Origin: Streptomyces sp. NBC_01689
GTDB taxonomy: Bacteria; Actinomycetota; Actinomycetes; Streptomycetales; Streptomycetaceae
Assembly (NCBI RefSeq): GCF_036250675.1
Contig: NZ_CP109592.1
Span: forward strand, 5,766,001 to 5,830,000
Length of the DNA: 64,000 nt
Direction of reading: 5' to 3'
Below the pieces are notes generated by a model. It saw only the letters and a program-made list of their open reading frames with translations, was not told the origin of the DNA and did not search any database. The stretch's first letter is position 1. Each line of letters starts with the position of its first letter. Below, in pieces: positions 37,861 through 46,763 of the stretch. A program made the translations under genes and the position numbers.

Positions 37861-38418
37861 ATGGAAACGCCCCCGCCGCCCACCCCGCGGACCGAGCCGA
37901 CCGACGCGGACGTCGAGGCCTTCAAGCAGCAGCTCGGCCGCCCGCCGCGCGGCCTGCGCGCCATCGCGCACCGCTGCCCCTGCGGCGAGCCGGACGTGGT
38001 GGAGACGGCGCCCCGGCTTCCCGACGGGACCCCGTTCCCGACGACGTACTACCTGACGTGCCCGCGCGCGGCCTCCGCGATCGGCACGCTGGAGGCCAAC
38101 GGCGTCATGAAGGAGATGACGGAGCGTCTCGCCACCGACCCCGAACTGGCCGCCGCGTACCGGGCCGCGCACGAGGACTACATCGCGCGCCGCGACGCCA
38201 TCGAGGTGCTCGCCGGGTTCCCGAGCGCGGGAGGCATGCCCGATCGGGTGAAGTGCCTGCACGTCCTGGTGGCGCACTCCCTGGCCGCGGGCCCCGGTGT
38301 GAACCCGCTGGGGGACGAGGCGCTCGCGATGCTGCCGGAGTGGTGGCGCAAGGGTGCGTGTGTCGTTCCCTCGCGGGCCGCGTCCGGCGGTCCCGGGGAG
38401 TCCCCGGCCGGCGAGTGA
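37861..38418 (+). CDS. DUF501 protein
   Basis: A 185-aa soluble protein with the DUF501 pattern: DADVEAFKQQLGRPPRG, AHRCPCGEPDVVETAPRL, TTYYLTCPRA and DRVKCLHVLVAHSLAAGPGVNPLGDEAL, with three conserved Cys and a His that could bind metal. It is consistently found between divIC and ppx in actinobacteria; function unknown. ATG 37861 is used; TTG 37849 is also plausible because the ribosome site is weak for either. Confidence 0.85.
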   Translation: METPPPPTPRTEPTDADVEAFKQQLGRPPRGLRAIAHRCPCGEPDVVETAPRLPDGTPFPTTYYLTCPRAASAIGTLEANGVMKEMTERLATDPELAAAYRAAHEDYIARRDAIEVLAGFPSAGGMPDRVKCLHVLVAHSLAAGPGVNPLGDEALAMLPEWWRKGACVVPSRAASGGPGESPAGE

Positions 38419-38559
38419 CCTTCCCGTCCCCGGGGGCGCAGCCCCTCGGCCGGGTCCGGGGCTCCGCCCCGGGGACGGGACGGCCGAGGGCGGCGGGGGC
38501 GAAATAGGCTGGGACGGCTGCACGCCGGAACCCGGAACCACCACAGGAGACCACAGCTC

Positions 38560-39501
38560 ATGACCAGGGTCGCCGCCATCGACTGCGGTACGAACTCCAT
38601 CCGACTCCTCGTCGCCGACGCGAACCCGGCGACGGGCGAACTCGTCGATCTGGACCGCCGCATGACGATCGTCCGCCTCGGCCAGGGTGTGGACCGCACC
38701 GGCCGCCTCGCCCCCGAGGCCCTGGAGCGCACCTTCGCGGCCTGCCGCGACTACGCCGCGATCATCAAGGAGCACGGCGCGGAGCGGCTCCGCTTCGTCG
38801 CGACCTCCGCCTCCCGCGACGCCGAGAACAGGGACGAGTTCGTCCGGGGTGTCCTCGACATCCTGGGCGTCGAGCCCGAGGTGATCACCGGCGACCAGGA
38901 GGCCGAGTTCTCCTTCACGGGAGCGACGAAGGAACTCACCGGGCGGGACGATCTCGCCAAGCCGTACCTGGTGGTGGACATCGGCGGCGGCTCCACCGAG
39001 TTCGTCGTCGGCGACGACCACGTACGGGCCGCCCGCTCCGTGGACATCGGCTGCGTGCGATTGACCGAGCGCCATCTGGTGCACGCCGGTGTGGTGAGCG
39101 ACCCCCCGGCACCCGCGGAGGCCGACGCGATCCGCGCCGACATCGACGCCGCGCTGGACCTCGCGGCGCGAACGGTCCCGCTGGAGGAGGCCCGCACCCT
39201 GGTCGGGCTCGCCGGTTCGGTCACCACGGTCGCCTCCATCGCACTGGACCTGGCCGCGTACGACTCCGAGGCCATCCACCACTCCCGCATCCCGCGGGAG
39301 AAGGTCCGTGAGATCACCGAGCGGCTCCTGCGCTCGACCCACGCCGAACGGGCCGCGATCCCCTCGATGCACCCCGGACGGGTCGACGTCATCGCCGCCG
39401 GTGCCCTCGTCCTGCTCGCGATCATGGACCGGACCGGCGCGGCGGAGGTCGTCGTCAGCGAGCACGACATCCTCGACGGGATCGCCTGGTCCATCGCCTG
39501 A
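38560..39501 (+). CDS. Ppx/GppA exopolyphosphatase
   Basis: A 313-aa actin-like-ATPase-fold enzyme: AAIDCGTNSIRLLVAD (phosphate 1), GDQEAEFSFTGA, VVDIGGGSTEFVVG (phosphate 2) and GLAGSVTTVASIAL. The family hydrolyses polyphosphate or the 5' phosphate of pppGpp. It is the short actinobacterial form without the C-terminal HD domain, similar to Ppx1 in mycobacteria. It follows the DUF501 gene with 141 bp between and may share its transcript. Confidence 0.92.
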   Translation: MTRVAAIDCGTNSIRLLVADANPATGELVDLDRRMTIVRLGQGVDRTGRLAPEALERTFAACRDYAAIIKEHGAERLRFVATSASRDAENRDEFVRGVLDILGVEPEVITGDQEAEFSFTGATKELTGRDDLAKPYLVVDIGGGSTEFVVGDDHVRAARSVDIGCVRLTERHLVHAGVVSDPPAPAEADAIRADIDAALDLAARTVPLEEARTLVGLAGSVTTVASIALDLAAYDSEAIHHSRIPREKVREITERLLRSTHAERAAIPSMHPGRVDVIAAGALVLLAIMDRTGAAEVVVSEHDILDGIAWSIA

Positions 39502-39952
39502 ACCCCGGGCGGGGGCCCCGAACCCGTTCGCTACCCACTGGTAGCCTCTCCTGAGCAGGTCGGAAGGCGTATGAGCGGGCGCAAGGGGCCATTCGGGCCC
39601 TCTCTGCGACACGCCGTCGGAAAACTTCGTGAAGTTCTTCACAAGGAATTCGGCCCTGATGGGCGACGACTGGGCCACTCGGGTGCCGCGGGGGTGCTCG
39701 CCGGTCTCGGGGCGATGCTCAACGGAGCGTTCCGGGAGTGTTTCCGGCAGGTGAAGTCGGGCAGTGGTTCGGTGCACCCGAACGCTCGGAGTGGCAGCTC
39801 ACGGGCTCTTGACAACGCTCAGCACCGAACGCCGGTTCCCTCGCGGCGACATGACATGGGTCACGTGAGCCGCGCAGTGTAGCAGAGGGCCCACCCAAGC
39901 TTGTGAAGGGGCGCACGAGCGACCCCCGGGGGGCGGGTGGATACTCGATGGC
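39502..39952. other. 451-bp ndh upstream region
   Basis: Holds a Rex-like operator at 39627-39644 and a second weak Rex half-site TTGTGAA at 39901-39907. A 103-codon reading frame (39571-39882) runs through it behind GGAAGG but has no recognisable protein features, so I do not call it. The region is the likely ndh promoter and leader. Confidence 0.5.
39627..39644. promoter_or_regulatory. Rex operator (redox control of ndh)
   Basis: TCGTGAAGTTCTTCACAA matches the Rex consensus TTGTGAA-N4-TTCACAA at all but one defined position. Rex is the NADH/NAD+ sensing repressor of respiratory genes in Streptomyces, and ndh is a known type of target. It lies about 310 bp before the ndh start, implying a long leader or an upstream promoter. 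Confidence 0.8.
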
Positions 39953-41356
39953 ATGAGCACCACGGAGCGTCCCAGGATCCTCGTAGTAGGCGGTGGGTAC
40001 GTAGGCCTGTACGCAGCTCGGCGCATTCTCAAGAAGATGCGCTACGGAGAGGCGACCGTCACGGTCGTCGACCCCCGGTCGTACATGACCTACCAGCCCT
40101 TCCTCCCCGAAGCCGCCGCCGGCAGCATCTCCCCGCGGCATGTCGTCGTCCCACTGCGACGCGTGCTGCCCAAGGCGGAGGTTCTGACCGGTCGGGTCAC
40201 CACCATCGACCAGGACCGCAAGGTCGCCACGATCGCCCCCCTCGTGGGTGAGGCGTACGAGCTGCCTTTCGACTACCTCGTCATCGCGATGGGCGCGGTC
40301 TCCCGCACCTTCCCGATCCCCGGCCTCGCCGAACAGGGCATCGGCATGAAGGGCATCGAGGAGGCCATCGGCCTGCGCAACCACGTTCTCGAGCAGCTGG
40401 ACAAGGCCGACTCGACCACCGACGAGGAGGTCCGCCGCAAGGCGCTGACCTTCGTCTTCGTCGGCGGTGGCTTCGCCGGTGCGGAGACCATCGGCGAGGT
40501 CGAGGACATGGCCCGCGACGCGTCGAAGTACTACGGCAACGTGTCCCGTGAGGACATGCGCTTCATCCTCGTCGACGCGGCGGACAAGATCCTTCCCGAG
40601 GTCGGCCCCAAGCTCGGCCAGTACGGCAAGGAGCACCTGGAGTCGCGCGGGGTCGAGATCTACCTCTCCACCTCCATGGACTCCTGCGTCGACGGTCACG
40701 TCGTGCTGAAGAACGGCCTCGAGGTCGACTCCGACACGATCGTGTGGACGGCGGGCGTCAAGCCCAACCCGGTCCTCTCCCGCTTCGGTCTGCCGCTCGG
40801 CCCGCGCGGCCACGTGGACACCCAGACCACGCTGCAGGTGCAGGGCACGGACTACATCTGGGCCGCGGGCGACAACGCCCAGGTTCCGGACCTCGCCGCC
40901 CGCAAGGCCGGTGTGGAGAATGCGTGGTGCCCGCCGAACGCGCAGCACGCGCTGCGGCAGGCCAAGATGCTCGGCGACAACGTGATCTCCGGTATGCGGG
41001 GCTTCCCGCAGAAGGACTACAGCCACTCCAACAAGGGTGCTGTCGCGGGCCTCGGCCTCCACAAGGGCGTCGCGATGATCGTCATGGGCAAGATGAAGAT
41101 CAAGCTCAAGGGTCGTCTGGCGTGGTACATGCACCGTGGCTACCACGGTCTCGCCATGCCGACGTGGAACCGGAAGATCCGGGTCTTCGCCGACTGGACG
41201 CTCGCGATGTTCCTGAAGCGTGAGGTCGTCTCGCTCGGGGCCATGGAGACGCCGCGCGAGGAGTTCTACGAGGCCGCGAAGCCGGCACCGGCCGCCGCCG
41301 CGGCGGCTCCCGCGGGTGCGGGCGCCAAGACCGACGAGCGGGCCAAGGCCTCCTGA
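39953..41356 (+). CDS. ndh: Type II NADH dehydrogenase
   Basis: A 467-aa flavoprotein that oxidises NADH and reduces quinone at the membrane without pumping protons. It has two Rossmann motifs (ILVVGGGYVGLYAARRI near 9; FVFVGGGFAGAETIGEVEDM near 167), the FAD-binding WAAGDNAQVP and a C-terminal amphipathic membrane-binding region (WYMHRGYHGLAMPTWNRKIRVFADWTLAMFL). It ends in an Ala/Pro tail. ATG 39953 lacks a strong Shine-Dalgarno. Rex-like sites upstream suggest redox control. Confidence 0.95.
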   Translation: MSTTERPRILVVGGGYVGLYAARRILKKMRYGEATVTVVDPRSYMTYQPFLPEAAAGSISPRHVVVPLRRVLPKAEVLTGRVTTIDQDRKVATIAPLVGEAYELPFDYLVIAMGAVSRTFPIPGLAEQGIGMKGIEEAIGLRNHVLEQLDKADSTTDEEVRRKALTFVFVGGGFAGAETIGEVEDMARDASKYYGNVSREDMRFILVDAADKILPEVGPKLGQYGKEHLESRGVEIYLSTSMDSCVDGHVVLKNGLEVDSDTIVWTAGVKPNPVLSRFGLPLGPRGHVDTQTTLQVQGTDYIWAAGDNAQVPDLAARKAGVENAWCPPNAQHALRQAKMLGDNVISGMRGFPQKDYSHSNKGAVAGLGLHKGVAMIVMGKMKIKLKGRLAWYMHRGYHGLAMPTWNRKIRVFADWTLAMFLKREVVSLGAMETPREEFYEAAKPAPAAAAAAPAGAGAKTDERAKAS

Positions 41357-41388
41357 CCCTTCGCCGGTCACCGTCCAGCCTGCTCAGC

Positions 41389-41432
41389 CCGAAGGGGCCT
41401 TCCGCCATCCGTGGTGCGGGGGGCCCCTTCGG
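41389..41432 (+). terminator. ndh terminator
   Basis: An 11-bp perfect stem CCGAAGGGGCC / GGCCCCTTCGG, 33 bp after the ndh stop. Confidence 0.8.
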
Positions 41433-41475
41433 CGTGCGCCGTAGGGGCCAGGGGGCAGGTGTCGGCCTGGACGGC

Positions 41476-41502
41476 CTCGTCCTCAGGCGCCGGACGGGCT
41501 GG
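41476..41502 (+). repeat. Dispersed intergenic repeat, copy A
   Basis: CTCGTCCTC-x-GGCGCCGGACGGGCTGG form. It shares its core with copies at 41589, 41720 (inverted) and 53185. Confidence 0.8.
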
Positions 41503-41588
41503 GTGGTGGGCGTGTGCTTGCAGGGTGGGCATTGGTCTGCGCGCTGCCTGGGGGCTCCGCCCCCAGACCCCCGTTCGGCCTGGACGGC

Positions 41589-41615
41589 CTCGTCCTCAAG
41601 CGCCGGACGGGCTGG
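41589..41615 (+). repeat. Dispersed intergenic repeat, copy B
   Basis: Same element as at 41476 with AAGCGCC in the centre. It faces copy C about 105 bp away, so the two can pair into a long hairpin. Confidence 0.8.
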
Positions 41616-41719
41616 AGATGCGGGCCGGTGCCGGATGGGTCCGGGCCGGCCATCGACCGTGTCGTCCGCCGTCGGCCCTCTCGCACGGCCGTCAGCCTTT
41701 CGGCGCCGGCCCGCACCCT

Positions 41720-41745
41720 CAGCCCGTCCGGCGTTTGAGGACGAG
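41720..41745 (-). repeat. Dispersed intergenic repeat, copy C (inverted)
   Basis: CAGCCCGTCCGGCGTTTGAG followed by GACGAG is the reverse complement form of copies A, B and D. Confidence 0.8.
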
Positions 41746-41956
41746 CCCTTCGGGCGACGGCGGGGGTCCAGGGGGCGCAGCGCCCCCTGGCGGGGGTCCG
41801 GGGCGGAGCCCCTGGGGACGGCCGGGCGGGGAGGAAAAGGGTGGCGGCTACAGCTATTTTGCTCAGCCGTAACGCGGAAGGGGGACTGCGCACAAGGCCG
41901 GCAGGTGTTTACGTGGTGTTGGAGCGTTCGGGAGTGTTGTCTCGGAGGTGTACGCC

Positions 41957-43258
41957 ATGCAGGACGCCGCGCCGCGGCTGAAGAGCCTTGTCGAGCAGTT
42001 GCTGGGTGCCCCGTTGCCGGTGCGCATTCGCGCCTGGGACGGTTCGGAGGCCGGGCCGCCCGGAGCCCCCGCCCTCGTGGTGCGCAACCGCCGCGCCCTG
42101 CGCCGGCTGCTGTGGAAACCGGGCGAGGTGGGGCTCGCCCGCGCCTGGGTCTCCGGCGACCTCGGTGTGGAGGGCGACCTCTACACCGCCCTGGACCTGG
42201 TGTCGGGGCTCATCTGGGACCGGGGCGAGGACGCCCGGGGCCTCGCGGAGTCCCTGCGCGACCCCGAGGTCCGCGCCGCCGTCCGCGGACTGGTGCGGAT
42301 GGCCGGGACCCCGCTGCCGCCCGCCCCGCCCCGCGAGGAGGTGCGCAGACGCCGGCACCTGCACACCCGGCGCAGCGACAAGCGCGCGATCAGCCACCAC
42401 TACGACGTCGGCAACGACTTCTACGAGATCGTCCTTGGTCCCTCGATGGTCTACTCGTGCGCGTACTGGGAGGACGGCGGGACCCTGGAGGGCGCGCAGC
42501 GCGACAAGCTCGAACTCATCTCCGCCAAGCTCGCCCTGAGGCCGGGTCAGCGGCTCCTCGACGTCGGTTGCGGCTGGGGCTCGATGGCCATTCACGCCGC
42601 CCGTGAGCACGGTGTGAGCGTGGTCGGGGTGACGCTCTCGCAGGAGCAGGCCGCGTACGCCCGCAAGCGGGTGGCGGACGAGGGGCTGACCGACCGGGTG
42701 GAGATCCGGGTGCAGGACTACCGGGACGTCAGCGACGGACCGTACGACGCGATCTCCTCCATCGGCATGGCCGAGCACGTGGGTGCCGAGCGCTACCTGG
42801 AGTACGCGGAGGTGCTGTACCGGCTGCTCGCGCCGGGCGGGCGGCTGCTCAACCACCAGATCGGGCGGCGGCCGCAGCGCGACGAATCGGCCTATTCGGT
42901 CGACGAGTTCATCGACGCGTACGTGTTCCCGGACGGCGAGCTCGCCCCGGTGGGCACGACCGTGACGCAGCTGGAGCGGGCCGGTTTCGAGGTCCGTGAC
43001 GTCGAGTCGATCCGTGAGCACTACGCCCTCACGCTGCGCCGCTGGGTCGCCAACCTGGAGGCGCAGTGGCCCCGGGCGGTCCAGCTCACCAGCCCCGGCC
43101 GGGCCCGTGTCTGGCGGCTCTACATGGCCGCCTCCGCGCTCGCCTTCGAGCGCAACCGCATCGGTGTCAACCAGGTGCTGGCGGTCAGGACACCGGGGCC
43201 CTCCGGCGCCTCCGGGATGCCGCTGCGGGCGAGAACCTGGAACCCGGTCACCCCGTAG
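41957..43258 (+). CDS. Cyclopropane-fatty-acyl-phospholipid synthase-like methyltransferase
   Basis: A 433-aa SAM-dependent enzyme expected to modify double bonds of membrane lipid acyl chains. Visible: the CFA N-terminal region, ISHHYDVGNDFYEIVLGPSMVYSCAYW (residues about 144-171), the SAM motif LLDVGCGWGSMAIHAA, GVTLSQEQAAYA and SSIGMAEHVG with the conserved E-H. ATG 41957 has GGAGG nine bases upstream; GTG 41948 would overlap that site. Its stop lies inside an 8-bp tandem repeat. A mycolic-acid-cyclopropane-synthase-like activity cannot be excluded. Confidence 0.9.
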   Translation: MQDAAPRLKSLVEQLLGAPLPVRIRAWDGSEAGPPGAPALVVRNRRALRRLLWKPGEVGLARAWVSGDLGVEGDLYTALDLVSGLIWDRGEDARGLAESLRDPEVRAAVRGLVRMAGTPLPPAPPREEVRRRRHLHTRRSDKRAISHHYDVGNDFYEIVLGPSMVYSCAYWEDGGTLEGAQRDKLELISAKLALRPGQRLLDVGCGWGSMAIHAAREHGVSVVGVTLSQEQAAYARKRVADEGLTDRVEIRVQDYRDVSDGPYDAISSIGMAEHVGAERYLEYAEVLYRLLAPGGRLLNHQIGRRPQRDESAYSVDEFIDAYVFPDGELAPVGTTVTQLERAGFEVRDVESIREHYALTLRRWVANLEAQWPRAVQLTSPGRARVWRLYMAASALAFERNRIGVNQVLAVRTPGPSGASGMPLRARTWNPVTP

Positions 43259-43306
43259 GCCCGTAGGCCCGTAGGCCCGTAGGCCCGTAGGCCCGTAGGC
43301 CTGTAG
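43252..43306 (+). repeat. 8-bp tandem repeat across a stop codon
   Basis: Six perfect CCCGTAGG units (43252-43299) and a seventh imperfect CCTGTAG. The TAG stop of the methyltransferase is in the first unit, so gain or loss of units would not change the protein but would change the 3' UTR. Confidence 0.95.
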
Positions 43307-43340
43307 ATCCGCAGGCCGGTTCCGCCGTGCCGACCTGGGA

Positions 43341-43373
43341 AAGGGCCCCGTTCCGTGGTGGATCGGGGCCCTT
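43341..43373. terminator. Hairpin between convergent genes
   Basis: A 10-bp perfect stem AAGGGCCCCG / CGGGGCCCTT with a 13-nt loop between the methyltransferase and ABC permease 3' ends. Confidence 0.8.
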
Positions 43374-43394
43374 CCGGTGCGCGGGGGCCGGGGG

Positions 43395-45923
43395 CTACTC
43401 GGACTTGATCGCCGTCAGCATGTTCAGGCGGGCCGCCCGCCGGGCCGGCCACAGCGCCGCCAGGACGCCGACCGTGCCCGCGAGCAGCAGGAAGACCGCC
43501 ATCCTGGCCCAGGGCAGGACCAGTTCGTACGTCGCCATCCTGCTGCCGAGGAGCTCGCCGGCCGCCCAGCCGAAGAACACCCCGAGTCCGATGCCGAGCA
43601 CCCCGCCGAAGAGCGAGATGACCAGGGACTCCAGACGGACCATCCGCTTGATGCCCTTGCGGTCGAGGCCGATCGCGCGGAGCATCCCGATCTCCTGGGA
43701 GCGCTCGAAGACCGACATGGCGAGGGTGTTGACGACTCCGAGGACGGCGACGATCACCGCCATCGCGAGCAGGCCGTAGAGCATGTTCAGGATCAGGGTG
43801 AACATCTGCGCGATGCCGTTCGAGATGTCCTTCTTGTCCTGGACCTGGATGGCCGGGTTGTCGCCGAGGGCCTTCTCCAGCCTGTTCTTGGTGGCCTCGG
43901 ACGTGCCGCTCGACGTCTTCAGCATGACCTGCATGTCCAGGGCGTCGGTCTGGTGGGGCGCGAGGGCGGCCTTGTCGAGGATGATGCCGTGGATCATCAC
44001 GTTGCCCTCGTACACGCCGGCGACCGTGAGCCGCTGCTTCTTGCCGTCCTCGTAGGAGACCGTGAAGCCGGAACCGGCCTTCCAGTGGTGGGAGTCGGCG
44101 GTGTCCTTGTCGACGACGACCCGGGTGCCGCCGACCTCGAAGGCGCCCTCGTCGACCTCGAGGTCGGTGAGCCGGGCGATGGACGCGCCGTCGACGCCGG
44201 TCAGGTACTCGGTCTCGCCGTCGATCCGCGAGGGCGCGTTGCGCAGCGGGCTGGTGGCGGTGACGCCGTCGAGCCCGGACAGCGTCTTCGCGACGTCGGG
44301 GGAGAGCGAGTTGCCGTTCGCCATCGAGACGACGTAGTCCGCCCGGATCGCGGAGCCGGCCATCTTGTCGATCGACTTCTGCAGGCTGCCCGCCATCACC
44401 GTCATCCCGGTGATCAGCGTCAGGCCGATCATCAGGGCGGAGGCGGTCGCGGCGGTCCGGCGCGGGTTGCGGACCGAGTTCTGCCGGGCCAGCTTGCCGG
44501 ACACCCCGAAGATCCGCAGCACCGGCGCGGCCGCCGCGATCAGCGGGCGGGACAGCAGGGGGGTGAGGACGAAGACGCCGAGGATGAGCAGGACCGCGCC
44601 CAGGCCCATGGGGGCCTGCCCGTCCGAGCCGCTCAGGGTCGTCGCGTACAGGACCACCGCGACGCCCGCGGCGGCGAACAGGGCGCCGAGCGTGTTCCGT
44701 ACGACGAGGGACCGGGTGGTCGCCTGGGCGTGCACGCTGCTCATCGCGGCGACCGGCGGGATCTTCGCCGCGCGGCGGCCGGGCAGCCAGGCGGCGAGCA
44801 TCGTGATGAGGACGCCGACCAGCAGGGCCGTGGCGACGGTGCCGGGCGAGATCACCAGCGGGCCGTCCGGGACGGTGGCGCCGAGGGTGCCCATGAGCGA
44901 GCGCATCGCCGCGCCGATGCCGATGCCCGCGACCAGACCGGCCACCGCCGCGACCGCGCCGACGAAGAACGCCTCGGCGAGGACGGACCGGGTGACCTGG
45001 CGGCGGGAGGCGCCGACGGCGCGCAGCAGGGCGAGTTCCTTGGTGCGCTGGGCGACCAGCATGGTGAAGGTGTTGGCGATGATGAACGTGCCGACGAAGA
45101 GCGCGATGCCGGCGAAGACCAGCAGGCCCGACTTCATGCCGCTCATCGCCGAGGCGATCTGGGTGGCCTGGTCGTCGGCGAGCTGCCGGCCCGTGGTGGT
45201 GGAGGCGACGTCCTTCGGGACGACCCGGTCGAGGGCGCCGCGCAGGGCCGTCTGACTGGTGCCGGGCGCCGCCTTCACGTCGATCTCGTCGAACGCGCCG
45301 ACCCGGTGGAAGAGCCGCTGGGCGGTCGCGGTGTCGAAGAGGGCGAGGCTGCCGCCGGCCGCGACATTGCCGTCGTCGGTGGTGAAGACACCGGAGACGG
45401 TGGGGGTGAGGACCGGGCCGTCGACCGAGAGTCGGACGGTGTCGCCGACCTTGTAGCCGGTGCGCTCGGCGGTCCGGGAGTCGAGGGCGACCTCGTTCCC
45501 GCCGCGGGGCGCGTGACCGCTGGTCAGCGGGTAGCGGGGGTCCTCGGCGCCCCAGTAGTTGCCGCCCTGCGACTGGAAGCCGTTGCCGACGAGTTTGCCG
45601 TCCTTGCCGGCGACGGCGGCGAAGCCGTTCACGACGCCGATGGCGGAACCGGCGCCGGGGACCTTCGCCGCCTTGTCCAGCAGGGCCTGGGTGAGCTTCG
45701 GGTCCTTGCCGATCGTGTCGCCGGTGTCCTTGCGGCCCTCCGGCCGGACGGCGACGTCGACCTGGCCGAAGCCCTTGGCGGAGCTCTTCTGGTAGGCGTC
45801 CGAGATGGTGTTGGTGAAGACGAGGGTCCCGGACACGAACGCCACGCCGAGCATCACGGCGAGCACGGTCATCAGGAGCCTGGCCTTGTGCGCGAGCACA
45901 TTGCGCAGGGCGGTACGGAACAT
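43395..45923 (-). CDS. ABC transporter permease, duplicated FtsX/MacB type
   Basis: An 842-aa protein with the same layout as the permease at 11982-14564. It has an N-terminal anchor (LLMTVLAVMLGVAFVSGTLVF), an extracytoplasmic domain, an FtsX unit (LVAQRTKELALLRAVGASRRQV near 277), and a second anchor/domain/FtsX set ending with VFERSQEIGMLRAIGLDRKGI near 745. It is the second gene after its ATPase, with a 69-bp gap instead of overlap. The two ABC sets are paralogous but differ in the extracytoplasmic domains, so they probably handle different cargo. Confidence 0.9.
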   Translation of the reverse strand: MFRTALRNVLAHKARLLMTVLAVMLGVAFVSGTLVFTNTISDAYQKSSAKGFGQVDVAVRPEGRKDTGDTIGKDPKLTQALLDKAAKVPGAGSAIGVVNGFAAVAGKDGKLVGNGFQSQGGNYWGAEDPRYPLTSGHAPRGGNEVALDSRTAERTGYKVGDTVRLSVDGPVLTPTVSGVFTTDDGNVAAGGSLALFDTATAQRLFHRVGAFDEIDVKAAPGTSQTALRGALDRVVPKDVASTTTGRQLADDQATQIASAMSGMKSGLLVFAGIALFVGTFIIANTFTMLVAQRTKELALLRAVGASRRQVTRSVLAEAFFVGAVAAVAGLVAGIGIGAAMRSLMGTLGATVPDGPLVISPGTVATALLVGVLITMLAAWLPGRRAAKIPPVAAMSSVHAQATTRSLVVRNTLGALFAAAGVAVVLYATTLSGSDGQAPMGLGAVLLILGVFVLTPLLSRPLIAAAAPVLRIFGVSGKLARQNSVRNPRRTAATASALMIGLTLITGMTVMAGSLQKSIDKMAGSAIRADYVVSMANGNSLSPDVAKTLSGLDGVTATSPLRNAPSRIDGETEYLTGVDGASIARLTDLEVDEGAFEVGGTRVVVDKDTADSHHWKAGSGFTVSYEDGKKQRLTVAGVYEGNVMIHGIILDKAALAPHQTDALDMQVMLKTSSGTSEATKNRLEKALGDNPAIQVQDKKDISNGIAQMFTLILNMLYGLLAMAVIVAVLGVVNTLAMSVFERSQEIGMLRAIGLDRKGIKRMVRLESLVISLFGGVLGIGLGVFFGWAAGELLGSRMATYELVLPWARMAVFLLLAGTVGVLAALWPARRAARLNMLTAIKSE

Positions 45924-45992
45924 GGGTTTCTCAGTCCAGGAGGGTGAGGCTGTTCGGGACGGTGCGGGGTCCGGGGCGCGAGCCGGCCGGAG

Positions 45993-46763
45993 TCAGCTGG
46001 TGCGGCCCTTTGCGTCGAACTGCTTCATGCGGTCGAGGACGGAGTCCGCGGTGGGTCCGTGCACCTCGTCGACGATGCGGCCGTCGGCGAGGAACACCAC
46101 GCGGTCGGCGTAGGCGGCGGCGACCGGGTCGTGGGTGACCATGACGACGGTCTGCCCCAGCTCCCGCACCGAGTTGCGCAGGAAGCCCAGCACCTCCGCG
46201 CCGGAACGCGAGTCCAGGTTCCCGGTCGGCTCGTCACCGAAGATGATGTCGGGCCGGGAGGCCAGGGCCCGGGCGACGGCTACGCGCTGCTGCTGACCGC
46301 CGGAGAGCTGGGAGGGGCGGTGGCCGAGGCGGTCGGCGAGGCCGATCATCGCGATGACCTGGTCCAGCCACTCCCGGTCCGGCTTGCGGCCGGCGATGTC
46401 CATCGGGAGGGTGATGTTCTCCAGGGCCGTCAGCGTGGGCAGCAGGTTGAACGCCTGGAAGATGAAGCCGATCTTGTCCCGGCGCAACTTCGTGAGCTGC
46501 TTGTCCTTGAGGGAGCCCAGTTCGGTCTCTCCGATGCGCACGGAGCCGGAGGAGAAGGAGTCGAGGCCCGCCACGCAGTGCATCAGCGTGGACTTGCCCG
46601 AGCCCGAGGGGCCCATGATCGCGGTGAACTCGGCCTGGCGGAAGTCGACGGAGACCCGGTCGAGGGCGACCACCTGGGTCTCGCCCTGTCCGTAGACCTT
46701 CGACAGTTCCGTGGCGCGGGCGGCCACCGTGGTGGTCCGGTCGGCGAGGGGCGTGGTGGTCAC
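45993..46763 (-). CDS. ABC transporter ATPase, MacB/LolD-like
   Basis: A 256-aa ATPase with Walker A GPSGSGKST, signature LSGGQQQRVA, Walker B IIFGDEPTGNLDS and VTHDPVAA. It is a close paralogue of the ATPase at 11197-11985 and ends in the same KGRTS-like tail. GTG 46763 has AGGAG about 9 nt upstream. First gene of its operon. Confidence 0.9.
   Translation of the reverse strand: MTTTPLADRTTTVAARATELSKVYGQGETQVVALDRVSVDFRQAEFTAIMGPSGSGKSTLMHCVAGLDSFSSGSVRIGETELGSLKDKQLTKLRRDKIGFIFQAFNLLPTLTALENITLPMDIAGRKPDREWLDQVIAMIGLADRLGHRPSQLSGGQQQRVAVARALASRPDIIFGDEPTGNLDSRSGAEVLGFLRNSVRELGQTVVMVTHDPVAAAYADRVVFLADGRIVDEVHGPTADSVLDRMKQFDAKGRTS

Larger units (their letters stand above)
41357..41956. other. 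600-bp repeat-rich intergenic region
   Basis: Apart from the ndh terminator this region is made of dispersed intergenic repeats: three copies of a 26-27-bp CTCGTCCTC...GGACGGGCTGG element and several GGGGCTCCGCCCC and AGGGGGCGCAGCGCCCCCT hairpins. Open frames crossing it are by-products of GC-rich repeats. Confidence 0.6.

Noticed and set aside
39510..39560. Possible tRNA-like sequence before ndh
   Set aside because: It does not fold into a cloverleaf and has no T-loop GTTCRA. Only the Leu-UAA gene at 47154 qualifies.
39571..39882. 103-codon frame upstream of ndh behind GGAAGG
   Set aside because: It has no recognisable domain, its second half is low-complexity Ser/Arg, and it overlaps the Rex operator and probable ndh promoter. 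Most likely regulatory DNA.
41411..42606. Long frames across the repeat region after ndh
   Set aside because: They run through dispersed repeats and then lie out of frame over the methyltransferase gene. Arg/Pro-rich composition shows they are GC shadows.
43377..45947. 856-codon frame opposite the second ABC permease
   Set aside because: Antisense shadow rich in Arg/Asp/Gly/His. The minus-strand frame encodes a full FtsX-type permease.
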